From assembly GCA_021774735.1 (NCBI GenBank), contig JAJFIS010000046.1:62001-126000 (forward strand): a stretch of DNA of 64,000 nucleotides, in the 5' to 3' direction. How positions within the stretch are numbered: the stretch's first letter is position 1; each line of letters begins with the position of its first letter. The DNA comes from Alphaproteobacteria bacterium (lineage in GTDB: Bacteria; Pseudomonadota; Alphaproteobacteria; Sphingomonadales; Kordiimonadaceae). The notes below the pieces were generated by a model that saw only the letters and a list, made by a program, of their open reading frames with translations, ran no database searches and had not been told where the DNA came from. The translations under genes were made by a program, and so were the position numbers. This document shows, in pieces, positions 9,820 through 18,897 of this stretch.

Positions 9820-11238
9820 ATGAGTTCTGTATCGTCAACTGTTGTTACGCGCTTTGCGCCATCACCCACTGGCTTTTTGCATATCGGCGGGGCGCGCACT
9901 GCCCTGTTTAATTGGTTATATGCTCGCAAGCATGGTGGCAAATTTTATCTGCGCATCGAAGATACAGACCGAGCAAGGTCAACAGACGCCGCCATTGATG
10001 CCATTATGGATGGTATGGCATGGTTGGGCCTTGACCATGACGGTGAAGCCATTAGCCAATTTGCCCGCGCTGATCGTCACCGCGAAGTGGCTGAGGTTTT
10101 ATTAGCTGCGGGTAATGCATATCATTGCTATGCCAGTAGTGCAGAACTGCAAGTTAGCCGTGATGCTGCCCGTATAGCAGGAAAGAGTTTCAAGGGGGAC
10201 CTTTGGCGTGACCGTGACCCCGGGGATGCTCCTGACGGTGTGTCACCAACTGTGCGCATCAAAATGCCCCGCCAAGGTAGCACAACGATCTATGATCAAG
10301 TGCAGGGGGATGTAACGGTCAATAATGATACTCTAGATGATATGATATTGCTGCGCTCTGACGGCACACCTACCTATATGCTTTCTGTGGTCGTGGATGA
10401 CCACGACATGGGCGTGACCCACATAATCAGAGGTGATGATCACCTGAATAATGCTTTCCGCCAAAATCAAATATATCAATTGATGGGATGGGACGCACCG
10501 GCAATGGCACATATACCGCTAATCCATGGTCCTGATGGCAAAAAGCTCTCTAAACGCCACGGCGCACTTGGTGTGGAAGCCTACAGGGATATGGGTTACT
10601 TGCCTGATGCCATGCGGAATTATCTGTTGCGCCTTGGATGGAGCCACGGTGACGACGAAATAATTTGCACTAAGCAGGCATTAGAATGGTTTAACCTGGA
10701 AAATATTGGCCGTGGTCCTGCCCGTTTCGATTTTGCAAAATTGGACAGTATCAATAGCCATTATATGAATGAAGCGTCCGCAGATCAGCTGATACATCTA
10801 ATTTTACCACAGTTAGAACAGCTTGCAGGGCATAAAATATCAGCAAATGAGCTGGAAAAACTGCATGCATCATTGCCTTCTTTGCGTGAACGTGCGAAAA
10901 AGCTACCTGAGTTAAGGGACAGCGCCTTCATTTTCTGTGATGTGCGCCCTATAGAGCCGACAGATAAAGCGGCCAATCAACTAAACGGTGATATACCGTC
11001 CATGTTGGCTAAACTTGCCGAAGGTCTCGCGCTTGTCAAATCCTGGAAAGGAGACGACATAAAGGGCGTAATTTCAGCATTTTGTACAGAAGAAAACTTG
11101 AAGATGGGCAAAGTAATGCAGCCCCTTCGAGCTGCTTTAACGGGCGGGCGACCTTCTGGCGATTTGATGGAGATTATGGAGATTCTAGGCTTGGATGAAT
11201 GTCTCGCACGTGTAGACGACGTAACATCCATAACGTAA
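9820..11238 (+). CDS. gltX: Glutamyl-tRNA synthetase
   Basis: This class I aminoacyl-tRNA synthetase charges tRNA-Glu. In organisms using GatCAB it may also misacylate tRNA-Gln. The HIGH-type signature is PSPTGFLHIGGARTAL with HIGG at 21-24, and the KMSKS-type loop is KKLSKR at 241-246. The catalytic domain is followed by a helical anticodon-binding domain. Length is 472 residues, normal for the family. Alphaproteobacteria often carry two GltX paralogues; this is the one next to gltA and comEC. gltA follows after 53 bp. Confidence 0.96.
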   Translation: MSSVSSTVVTRFAPSPTGFLHIGGARTALFNWLYARKHGGKFYLRIEDTDRARSTDAAIDAIMDGMAWLGLDHDGEAISQFARADRHREVAEVLLAAGNAYHCYASSAELQVSRDAARIAGKSFKGDLWRDRDPGDAPDGVSPTVRIKMPRQGSTTIYDQVQGDVTVNNDTLDDMILLRSDGTPTYMLSVVVDDHDMGVTHIIRGDDHLNNAFRQNQIYQLMGWDAPAMAHIPLIHGPDGKKLSKRHGALGVEAYRDMGYLPDAMRNYLLRLGWSHGDDEIICTKQALEWFNLENIGRGPARFDFAKLDSINSHYMNEASADQLIHLILPQLEQLAGHKISANELEKLHASLPSLRERAKKLPELRDSAFIFCDVRPIEPTDKAANQLNGDIPSMLAKLAEGLALVKSWKGDDIKGVISAFCTEENLKMGKVMQPLRAALTGGRPSGDLMEIMEILGLDECLARVDDVTSIT

Positions 11239-11291
11239 TTATGACCTCAGTATTTGGTCAGTAAATAATTTAATGAGAGGAGACGAGGATT

Positions 11292-12584
11292 ATGTCAAAT
11301 GATCCCATGAATCTGACGGGCAACGGAAAAGATTTTGAATATGCTGTTTATGATGGCACTGTTGGGCCTCAAGTTATTGATATCCGCTCGCTTTATGCTC
11401 AAACAGGCATGTTTACATTTGATCCAGGCTTCACATCTACGGCTAGCTGTGAGTCTAAAATCACTTTCATTGATGGCGATAAAGGTGAGCTGCTTTATCG
11501 TGGCTATCCGATTGAGCAACTTGCAGAGCAAAGTGACTATATGGAAGTTTGCTATTTGTTATTGTTTGGCGAACTACCTAATGCAGCTGAAAAAGAACAG
11601 TTCACCACGCGCATCACCTATCACACCATGCTGCATGAGCAATTATTCCGCCTAGTGCATGGTTTCCGGCGTGACGCGCACCCTATGGCCATTATGGTTG
11701 GTGTTGTGGGGGCTCTAAGTGCTTTTTATCATGACAGCACAGACATCACCGATGAACACCAGCGCATGGTAGCCAGCATTCGCCTGATCGCTAAAATTCC
11801 TACTATTGCCGCTATGGCTTATAAATATTCAATTGGTCAGCCTTTTGTTTACCCCAAGAATGATATGACCTACGCAGGTAACTTCTTAAATATGATGTTT
11901 TCGGTACCCGCAGAGGATTATGTGGTTAGCCCAACACTGGAAAATGCCATGGATTTAATTTTCATGTTGCATGCGGACCATGAACAGAATGCCTCTACGT
12001 CTACAGTGCGTTTGGCCGGTTCATCAGGGGCAAATCCATTTGCCTGTATCGCGGCGGGTATTGCATGCCTTTGGGGCCCCGCCCACGGCGGCGCTAATGA
12101 AGCATGCCTGAAGATGCTGGGTGAAATAGGCACAGTAGACCGCATTCCTGAATTCATTGAAAAGGCGAAGGACAAAAGTGATCCTTTCCGTCTTATGGGC
12201 TTTGGTCATCGGGTTTATAAAAACCATGACCCCCGTGCACAGGTATTGCGCAAGGCAGCTCATGCAGTTCTGCAAGAGTTAGGTGTTTCTGACCCGCTGT
12301 TCGATGTTGCAATGGAGCTAGAGCGCATCGCCCTTGAAGATGAATATTTCATCGCGAAGAAACTTTATCCGAATGTTGACTTTTATTCAGGTATTATCCT
12401 TAAAGCTATGGGCTTTCCTGTGGAGATGTTCACGGTTTTATTTGCCCTTGCACGAACCAGTGGTTGGATATCACAGTGGAAAGAAATGATCGAGGATCCA
12501 AAACAGAAAATTGGCCGTCCCCGTCAACTTTATACGGGCACACCCATGCGGGACTTTGTACCACTGGATGAACGCGGCGAATAA
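11292..12584 (+). CDS. gltA: Citrate synthase (type II)
   Basis: Citrate synthase condenses oxaloacetate with acetyl-CoA at the entry of the TCA cycle. The 430-residue length and sequence match the hexameric, NADH-sensitive type of Gram-negative bacteria. Active-site segments are [23 protein letters not shown] and [13 protein letters not shown]. The C-terminus has [11 protein letters not shown] clear GAGGAG ribosome-binding site precedes the ATG. A bidirectional terminator follows, shared with convergent fabZ. In many alphaproteobacteria the convergent neighbour is lpxB; here it is fabZ. Confidence 0.97.
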   Translation: MSNDPMNLTGNGKDFEYAVYDGTVGPQVIDIRSLYAQTGMFTFDPGFTSTASCESKITFIDGDKGELLYRGYPIEQLAEQSDYMEVCYLLLFGELPNAAEKEQFTTRITYHTMLHEQLFRLVHGFRRDAHPMAIMVGVVGALSAFYHDSTDITDEHQRMVASIRLIAKIPTIAAMAYKYSIGQPFVYPKNDMTYAGNFLNMMFSVPAEDYVVSPTLENAMDLIFMLHADHEQNASTSTVRLAGSSGANPFACIAAGIACLWGPAHGGANEACLKMLGEIGTVDRIPEFIEKAKDKSDPFRLMGFGHRVYKNHDPRAQVLRKAAHAVLQELGVSDPLFDVAMELERIALEDEYFIAKKLYPNVDFYSGIILKAMGFPVEMFTVLFALARTSGWISQWKEMIEDPKQKIGRPRQLYTGTPMRDFVPLDERGE

Positions 12585-12601
12585 GTCTTAGCTATATATT
12601 T

Positions 12602-12637
12602 AAAAAGCCAGCTTTGAAATATAGGCTGGTTTTTTTA
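12602..12637. terminator. Bidirectional terminator between gltA and fabZ
   Basis: An 8-bp stem (AAGCCAGC with GCTGGTTT, one G-U pair) is flanked by A residues on the left and seven T residues on the right. It can stop gltA (+) and the fabZ-side transcript (-). Confidence 0.8.
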
Positions 12638-12669
12638 TTGGCATAAAAAGTTGTGTATTTATGAATAGC

Positions 12670-13104
12670 TTAGCTTGTTATCATTGCTGTTAGCTGTGCT
12701 TCACAGGCTAATTCGTCGTCCACATATGCTTTACCATCAAAGCGCCAAACAGCGCCGCGACCTCGGGTCTTTGTCAGGTGCATTTGAATTTGGTCCCCGG
12801 GTTCCACGGGTCGGCGAAATTTCGCCCCATCAATCGCCATAAAATAGACGATTTTACCCTCAGCTTCTTCGCCGAGATAGTCAACCGCGATGCAGCCAGC
12901 TGTTTGTGCCATTGCTTCCAGTATTAATACCCCAGGCATAACAGGTTTTTGCGGGAAATGACCTGGGAAGAAAGGTTCGTTCACCGTGACATTTTTGATG
13001 CCAATAGCGGTCTCCCCGCTAACCACGTCCCTAAGCTTATCAACAAGCAGGAAAGGATAGCGATGTGGGATCAAACTTTTAATTTTCTCAATATCAAAGT
13101 CCAT
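12670..13104 (-). CDS. fabZ: 3-hydroxyacyl-[ACP] dehydratase FabZ
   Basis: FabZ dehydrates 3-hydroxyacyl-ACP in type II fatty acid synthesis. It is a 144-residue hot-dog fold enzyme. Catalytic H49 lies in FFPGHFP and E63 in LEAMAQ. The ribosome-binding site AGGAGA sits 6 bp before the ATG. In most alphaproteobacteria fabZ lies between lpxD and lpxA. Here it is the last gene of the bamA-ompH cluster, with neither neighbour present, and a terminator-like hairpin separates it from ompH. It may therefore need its own promoter or read-through. Confidence 0.96.
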   Translation of the reverse strand: MDFDIEKIKSLIPHRYPFLLVDKLRDVVSGETAIGIKNVTVNEPFFPGHFPQKPVMPGVLILEAMAQTAGCIAVDYLGEEAEGKIVYFMAIDGAKFRRPVEPGDQIQMHLTKTRGRGAVWRFDGKAYVDDELACEAQLTAMITS

Positions 13105-13140
13105 AAGATTTCTCCTATCTAACTATAGGTTTTAGCATAG

Positions 13141-13168
13141 AAAAAGACGGGGCTATAATGCTGCCCCG
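13141..13168 (-). terminator. Terminator/attenuator between ompH and fabZ
   Basis: On the minus strand CGGGGC pairs with GCCCCG (13148-13168), followed by a T-rich run (TCTTTTT). It lies after the ompH stop and before fabZ, inside what would otherwise be one operon, so it may reduce read-through into fabZ. Confidence 0.65.
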
Positions 13169-13205
13169 CCTTGATATAAACTATACTGCTTAAAACCTAA
13201 ACCAA

Positions 13206-13793
13206 TTATTCCTTGGCGGGCGCAGCTGCTGGTGTTGCAGGGCTAAAATCTGGCAAATTTGTAAGCTTCACAGCAGGCAAGCCAGCGTCTAATTGTTCGA
13301 TAAATTCTGTTGTCACGTCAAGACCAGAGCCATGGCTAAGTACCAAACGCTTATACATAATAACCTGAGCATTACGTGCGGCTAGAATACTACGCAATAC
13401 AGGCAAGCGCGCACGTTCAATTTGCGTGCTCGCATCACCGCGCAGACGATCAAAAATTATTTGAAGCTGGTTTAAGTTCTGTACGGCCACTTGATATTGC
13501 TGTGTAATTTTTTGCCGTTCAGCTTCGTATGCCGCAGGGCCTATCACTGTTTTTCTTTCTTCAAGGTCAGCCAATTGCTTTTCCGCAATACCGCCTTGAG
13601 CGACAAATTGCTGAAGGGCGCTAAAATTTTTGCGCAGCTCAGCGGTTTGTAAGTTGAAATCTTTATGTGCAGCGGCTTCACGCTCAACGCGTTGCTCATC
13701 GATAATAAGGATCTGTGCAGACGCAGGCACAGTCACCGCCAGCAATGTCAGTGCGGATATCGCCACAGCCCATATTTTTCCTAATTTTATCAT
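13206..13793 (-). CDS. skp: Periplasmic chaperone Skp/OmpH family
   Basis: Skp-type proteins hold unfolded outer-membrane proteins in the periplasm and deliver them to BamA. The 195-residue product starts with a signal peptide (hydrophobic about 7-24, cleavage after ASA at 26/27). A long coiled-coil-forming stretch rich in Gln, Glu and Arg follows (about 40-140), typical of the tentacles of Skp. The C-terminus is Ala/Pro-rich. It lies 24 bp downstream of bamA, the conserved neighbour. Family assignment is firm. Confidence 0.92.
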   Translation of the reverse strand: MIKLGKIWAVAISALTLLAVTVPASAQILIIDEQRVEREAAAHKDFNLQTAELRKNFSALQQFVAQGGIAEKQLADLEERKTVIGPAAYEAERQKITQQYQVAVQNLNQLQIIFDRLRGDASTQIERARLPVLRSILAARNAQVIMYKRLVLSHGSGLDVTTEFIEQLDAGLPAVKLTNLPDFSPATPAAAPAKE

Positions 13794-13817
13794 TTTGTTT
13801 CTCTCTCTTTTGCGGTC

Positions 13818-16322
13818 TTAAAAGACCGTCCCTACATTAAATTGAAGTGATTGTGTATCATCCACAGGATGTTTCTTGATTGTTTTAGCCAAATCGATCC
13901 GGAAAGGGCCAAATGGTGAAAGCCATGAAAAACCGATCCCAACTGACACTCGTGGTACCTTACTGTCACCCCGGACGCAACCAAAGCGGAGATCTGGATT
14001 ACATTTAGTGCCTTCTTCATTGATCCAAAGCGCACCAGCATCAATGAAGGCGCTGGCACGAATACCGCTTTCAAGTGCGGCGTCGCCCAGTGGAATGAAT
14101 AATTCGGTTCGTGCTACATAATAGGCATTACCACCCAAGGCCCGGCCCCCAGCACCTGTATCGCGTGGGCCCACGCCTGATGTGGTGAAACCGCGCATTG
14201 TTGGCCCACCTAAGAAGAAGCGGTCATTCACGCGAATATCTTGGCCTATACCAAGAATATAGCCCCCCTCAGCGGCTAAACGCAGGGTCCAGCCTGTAAA
14301 GGGCGTATAATATTGGTCGAAATTAAATCGGTTCTTTAAATACCGCACATTGCCGCCAACACCCGCGAAGGCTTGTGAAAACCTAAAGCCACGCCCGCGT
14401 GTTGGGGTGATAAAGCTATTGCGAGTTTCGTAAGATAGTTCATAGCCAATGATCGATTGGGTAAAATCACCCGAGCGGCGGGCGAAGTCAGGGCTAAAGG
14501 CAAGAACTTTTTCTGCCTTTGTTAAAATGCCATCACCGTCAGTATCAATATTCACTGCGAGGACATCATAATTGTCTGATCTGGAAAATTCATTATCTTG
14601 TTGGCGAAAATCACCATTTAAATCAGTCCATACTGATAGGCCTAAGCTGGTGTCAATAAAGTTTTCATCCAAACTGATATTATCAAACCGCAAAGTATAA
14701 TTATTTCTAAGCGACCAATATTCTGATAGTGCCAAGCCTGTCCGCAAAGAAAAACCCTTGGAATCAGACGTGAAAAAGGATGTACGATTACCATTATTAT
14801 CAGTTCGGACGTAAAACACATCCGCACCAGCGGCAACATTGCGCCCCATAAAATAGGGTTCTGTGAAGCTAAGGCTAATTTGTTGCTGCAACGCTGATGT
14901 CTTCAGTCCTAAGCGAGCAGTTTGCCCCTTACCCATAAAGTTACGTTCAGCCAGCGATAGATCGAGAATGAAATTTTCGATGCTAGAAAAACCTAAACCC
15001 AGATTAAATTCACCGGTTGCTTGTTCTTCAACCTGAACATCCAGCACGATACGGTCAGGTGTGGAACCTTCTGCACGGGTTACCTCAACTTCCCGGAAGA
15101 AGCTCAATTGTTCAATACGCTGCTTGGAACGCGCTTCTAAGGCGGAACTGAAAGAATCCCCTTCGTGCAATCTGAACTCCCGCCGGACAACGCGGTCAAG
15201 CGTGCGAACATTTCCGCGTATATTAATCCGCTCAACATAGGCCCTTGGCGCTTCAAGAACCCTGAAAATAATATCAATAGTGCGCGTTTCACGGTTACGG
15301 GACAGTTGCGGGGCGACTTCAGCAAAAGCATAACCAAGTAGGCCAGCTGCATTCACCAATGCTTCTTTGGAATTATCGATAGCCTCTGCGGAATAGATGA
15401 AGCCTTCGCGTATGCGCACAAATCCCCGGAACATTTCAGGTGTAATATCACGGATCTCACTTTCGACAGTCACTTCACCGAAAGTATATTGTTCGCCCTC
15501 TTCCACCGAATAAGTCAGAATAAATTGATTGCGGTCCGGTGTTAGCTCAGCAACGGCGGATATAATCCGAAAATCTGCATAACCTTCATTAAGATAGAAA
15601 TTGCGCAGTTCCTGTTGGTCAAAGGCCATGCGGTCAGGATCAAAAGTGTCATTGGAGGCAAAAAGGCGCCACCAACGGCTTTCGTTTGTTGCCATAGTAT
15701 CGCGGATATCACCGTCTGAGAAAATATGGTTACCAATGACATTAATCTTGCCAACTTTTGTCTTTGGACCTTCTTCAATTTCAAAGATCAAATCAACACG
15801 GTTTTGTTCGCGCTGAACGGCCTTTGGTTCAATGATAGCTGCAAAGCGCCCTTTATTACGGTATAGCTCCATAATACGCTGTACATCTGCCCGAACCTTT
15901 GAGCGCGTGTAAAATTGCCGTGGGCGCAGTCTTACCTCTTCACCTAAGTCTTCATTATCAAGTTTTTTATTACCTTCAAAAATGATCCTATTTATAATGG
16001 GATTTTCAATGACCTGAACAACCAAATCATTACCATCCTGGTAAAGCCGCACATCGGAGAAAATCCCGGTGGCGATCATTGTTTTGAGGCTTTCATCCAT
16101 TTTGGCAAGGTCAAATGGCTCACCACGGCGAAGGCGAAGATAAGCAGCAATTGTGCTTGGTTCAATCCGCACATTACCGCGAACAACAATTTGATTTATG
16201 AGCGGCACTTGCTGGCTAGTCGCCACCTGTGCGACTGCAACATTTGAACCCAAAATAACAGGTCCAAGCCCACCAAGGCAAACCATTAGGCCTATGGCCA
16301 ATTTACGCAACTTCAAACCCAA
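13818..16322 (-). CDS. bamA: Outer membrane protein assembly factor BamA
   Basis: BamA folds and inserts beta-barrel proteins into the outer membrane. Five POTRA repeats occupy about residues 43-410, followed by the 16-strand barrel. The lid-loop region has the family-typical FLGGPTMRGF, and the protein ends in an aromatic residue (VGTVF). I place the start at TTG 16322: a GAAGG lies upstream, and it gives a normal 31-residue signal peptide (LKLRKLAIGL core, cut AVA|Q). An in-frame TTG at 16358 would add 12 residues. The protein is 834 residues, longer than usual. An insertion in the barrel, predicted to be surface exposed, carries two EF-hand-like loops: DLNGDFRQQDNE (567-578) and DTDGDGILTKAE (593-604). 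rseP lies upstream after a 233-bp spacer that may hold a promoter. skp lies downstream. Confidence 0.95.
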   Translation of the reverse strand: MGLKLRKLAIGLMVCLGGLGPVILGSNVAVAQVATSQQVPLINQIVVRGNVRIEPSTIAAYLRLRRGEPFDLAKMDESLKTMIATGIFSDVRLYQDGNDLVVQVIENPIINRIIFEGNKKLDNEDLGEEVRLRPRQFYTRSKVRADVQRIMELYRNKGRFAAIIEPKAVQREQNRVDLIFEIEEGPKTKVGKINVIGNHIFSDGDIRDTMATNESRWWRLFASNDTFDPDRMAFDQQELRNFYLNEGYADFRIISAVAELTPDRNQFILTYSVEEGEQYTFGEVTVESEIRDITPEMFRGFVRIREGFIYSAEAIDNSKEALVNAAGLLGYAFAEVAPQLSRNRETRTIDIIFRVLEAPRAYVERINIRGNVRTLDRVVRREFRLHEGDSFSSALEARSKQRIEQLSFFREVEVTRAEGSTPDRIVLDVQVEEQATGEFNLGLGFSSIENFILDLSLAERNFMGKGQTARLGLKTSALQQQISLSFTEPYFMGRNVAAGADVFYVRTDNNGNRTSFFTSDSKGFSLRTGLALSEYWSLRNNYTLRFDNISLDENFIDTSLGLSVWTDLNGDFRQQDNEFSRSDNYDVLAVNIDTDGDGILTKAEKVLAFSPDFARRSGDFTQSIIGYELSYETRNSFITPTRGRGFRFSQAFAGVGGNVRYLKNRFNFDQYYTPFTGWTLRLAAEGGYILGIGQDIRVNDRFFLGGPTMRGFTTSGVGPRDTGAGGRALGGNAYYVARTELFIPLGDAALESGIRASAFIDAGALWINEEGTKCNPDLRFGCVRGDSKVPRVSVGIGFSWLSPFGPFRIDLAKTIKKHPVDDTQSLQFNVGTVF

Positions 16323-16555
16323 TGTACAAATGCCTTCATAATAAATCAAATCGGCCAAATTATTGGCGGTGAAAGTGGCCTAGAGCGGCATGAAATTCAA
16401 GAGCTAATCGACAAGATGAGGTTACTTTTTCCATATTTCTTACAACAAAGTCCTATTCAGTCATGAAAGTTAGCTTATTTAGCAAGTTTATGACCCATTA
16501 ACCATTCATTACAATTGTATCTAACCATGAAATAAGCAGCGCAAACGTGGCAGAT

Positions 16556-17683
16556 TTATGGCTGCAATAACTGATTGCCCGTAAGTTTAAAGATGTCATT
16601 GACGATTAAAAATGCCATTAGAGACATCACAAAAAGCGCCCCAGCCATAAAAACATACTCCGTTGCCCGTTGATTTAATGGGCTGCCTTTAATCGCCTCA
16701 ACGCCATAAAGCATCAAATGTCCGCCATCAAGCGCCGGGATAGGTAGCAAATTCACGAACCCTAAATTCACAGAAATAATAGCAAGGAAGGTTAGGAAGG
16801 TAACAAAACCGGCTTGCGCCACCTGCCCTAATATTGCCGCTAAACTAACCGGGCCACCCAAATCGCCAATGGACCGCATGCCTAAAATTAATTGCTTTAT
16901 GGTGGTATACATCATTTGGATGTCACCCACTATCTTGCGTCCACCAGCACCGATTGACCCCCAAAAGCCAGGATATTCAGATTCTAATGTACTTGCCCCA
17001 ACTCCTAATTGACCATATGCATAAAGATTACCATAGCGGTCTTTTTGGAGCATAGTGCCAATTTCTATAGGTTTTGCCATTTGCTCTCCGTTACGAACAA
17101 AAACAAAATCTAATGTTCTACCCGCTTCAAGAACAACAATATTACGCATTTCAGTAAAACGATTAACTTCCTGCCCGTCAATTTCAGTAATACGGTCTCC
17201 TACTAACAAGCCACTTTTCTCTGCGGCACTTTCTTCCACAATAGTGCCAATGACGGATGGAGCATAATGATCGCCGTATGTCAGGAAAAGACCGCTGTAG
17301 ATAACCAAGGCTAGCGCAAAATTAGCTAGTGGGCCCGCAATAGAGATCAATGCCCGCTGATAAACAGGCTTACAGTGATAGCTAACCGAGCGTTCCTCAG
17401 CATTGTAACCAGCCACTTCGGCTGAAGGGTTGGAGGCTGAACTTGCGTCCCCAAAAAATTTAACATAACCGCCAAGGGGAATGGAGGCTATTTGCCAGCG
17501 GGTGCCGTGCTTATCTTTGCGGCTCCATAGAGCTTTACCGAAACCAATAGAGAATACATCTACTTTGACACCAAAATAACGCGCGACAGAAAAGTGACCT
17601 AACTCATGGATAAACACCAAAAGGGTCAATGAGGGCAAAAATACTGCCAGCGTATATAAAAAACCTGGTCCTTCAGCACCCAT
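16556..17683 (-). CDS. rseP: RIP metalloprotease RseP
   Basis: This inner-membrane site-2 protease family enzyme cuts membrane-embedded anti-sigma factors and remnant signal peptides. The zinc motif HELGH is at 26-30 in the first membrane helix. One PDZ domain spans about 125-210, with the core GLLVGDRITEIDG. The second active-site motif NLLPIPALDGGHL lies at 311-323 with D319. At 375 residues it has a single PDZ, as is common in alphaproteobacteria. GGAGA precedes the ATG. It lies between dxr and bamA, the standard order. Confidence 0.95.
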   Translation of the reverse strand: MGAEGPGFLYTLAVFLPSLTLLVFIHELGHFSVARYFGVKVDVFSIGFGKALWSRKDKHGTRWQIASIPLGGYVKFFGDASSASNPSAEVAGYNAEERSVSYHCKPVYQRALISIAGPLANFALALVIYSGLFLTYGDHYAPSVIGTIVEESAAEKSGLLVGDRITEIDGQEVNRFTEMRNIVVLEAGRTLDFVFVRNGEQMAKPIEIGTMLQKDRYGNLYAYGQLGVGASTLESEYPGFWGSIGAGGRKIVGDIQMMYTTIKQLILGMRSIGDLGGPVSLAAILGQVAQAGFVTFLTFLAIISVNLGFVNLLPIPALDGGHLMLYGVEAIKGSPLNQRATEYVFMAGALFVMSLMAFLIVNDIFKLTGNQLLQP

Positions 17684-17719
17684 GAATATTCTCCAACATA
17701 GTTTGTCTCCTTTAACCCT

Positions 17720-18886
17720 TTAGCGGGTTTTTAATCTGTCTAATGCCCAATCGCGGGCAGTTATATCTATATTGGTTACATCATCGATTGACGTTGGTGC
17801 TTTCAGAACAATTTTTTCAAGCGCAAGACCAACCAACCGACTTATATCCATGAAGCCTATCGCTTTGTCTAGAAATGCTGCAACTGACACTTCGTTTACG
17901 GCGTTTAAAATGATGGGAGCAGCGCCACCAGATAGCATAGCTGCTCGCGCTTGTCCCAGTGATGGAAAGCGATTGTAATCGGGGTTCTCAAAAGTCAGCT
18001 TAGCAATATTGGCAAGATTTAAGCGCTCGCTAGGGCATTCCATGCGTTCCGGCCAGGCAAGTGTATAAGCAATGGGGGTCCGCATATCCGGGCTGCCAAG
18101 CTGTGCCAATACAGAACGATCTTTATACTCCACCATCGAATGGATCACGGATTGAGGATGCACAATGATATCAATCTGATCAGGCCGAACGGGAAATAAA
18201 TGATAGGCCTCGATCATCTCTAAGCCTTTATTCATCATTGTGGCAGAATCAACCGATATTTTAGCCCCCATATCCCAATTTGGATGATCAACCGCTTGTT
18301 CTGGCGTAACATGCTCTAACACTTCAATGGGGGTTTGGCGAAATGGCCCCCCCGATGCAGTTAAGATGATGCGGTCGATATTAGCCGGGTGATCAAAATC
18401 AAAAACTTGATAGATGGCGTTATGTTCTGAATCCACCGGTAATAATGTCGCGCCGTGTTTTGCTACTTCCTGCATCATCAGGTCGCCCGCACAAACAAGG
18501 CATTCTTTATTGGCCAGTGCCACCGTCACCCCGCGTCTAATCGCCTCAAGCGTTGGCTGAAGGCCTGCGGCACCTACAATTGCGGACATAACCCAATTTG
18601 CATCCCGCCTTGCGGCCTCGCGTATAGCATCTTCCCCAGCGGCAACTTCAATATTGGTGCCAGAAAGCGCGGATTTTAGCTCATTATAATGTTGAGGATA
18701 AGCAATAGCGGCAAATTCAACTTTAAATTCTTTGGCCAACTTCGCTAAGTCAGCAACCTTTGTGGCTGCTGTCAAGGCTTTGACATTATAGGCATCAGGG
18801 TTGCGGCGAATAAGATCAAGCGTACTAGTGCCCACAGACCCTGTGGCTCCTAAAATAGTGATTGATTTTGGTACTAAAGCCGACAT
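17720..18886 (-). CDS. dxr: 1-deoxy-D-xylulose 5-phosphate reductoisomerase
   Basis: Dxr forms MEP, the first committed intermediate of the non-mevalonate isoprenoid pathway, using NADPH. The nucleotide-binding motif GATGSVG is at 13-19. Metal and substrate residues sit in DSEHNAIYQ, TASGGPF and VDSATMMNKGLE. The 388-residue length is normal. It sits between cdsA (11 bp before) and rseP (36 bp after) in the classic cluster with uppS, which uses the downstream isoprenoid. Confidence 0.97.
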   Translation of the reverse strand: MSALVPKSITILGATGSVGTSTLDLIRRNPDAYNVKALTAATKVADLAKLAKEFKVEFAAIAYPQHYNELKSALSGTNIEVAAGEDAIREAARRDANWVMSAIVGAAGLQPTLEAIRRGVTVALANKECLVCAGDLMMQEVAKHGATLLPVDSEHNAIYQVFDFDHPANIDRIILTASGGPFRQTPIEVLEHVTPEQAVDHPNWDMGAKISVDSATMMNKGLEMIEAYHLFPVRPDQIDIIVHPQSVIHSMVEYKDRSVLAQLGSPDMRTPIAYTLAWPERMECPSERLNLANIAKLTFENPDYNRFPSLGQARAAMLSGGAAPIILNAVNEVSVAAFLDKAIGFMDISRLVGLALEKIVLKAPTSIDDVTNIDITARDWALDRLKTR

Positions 18887-18897
18887 TAAATACTCTT

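Noticed and set aside
16485-16515. CtrA-like TTAA-N7-TTAC upstream of bamA
   Set aside because: One half-site is mismatched and such AT-rich matches are expected by chance; not enough to call.
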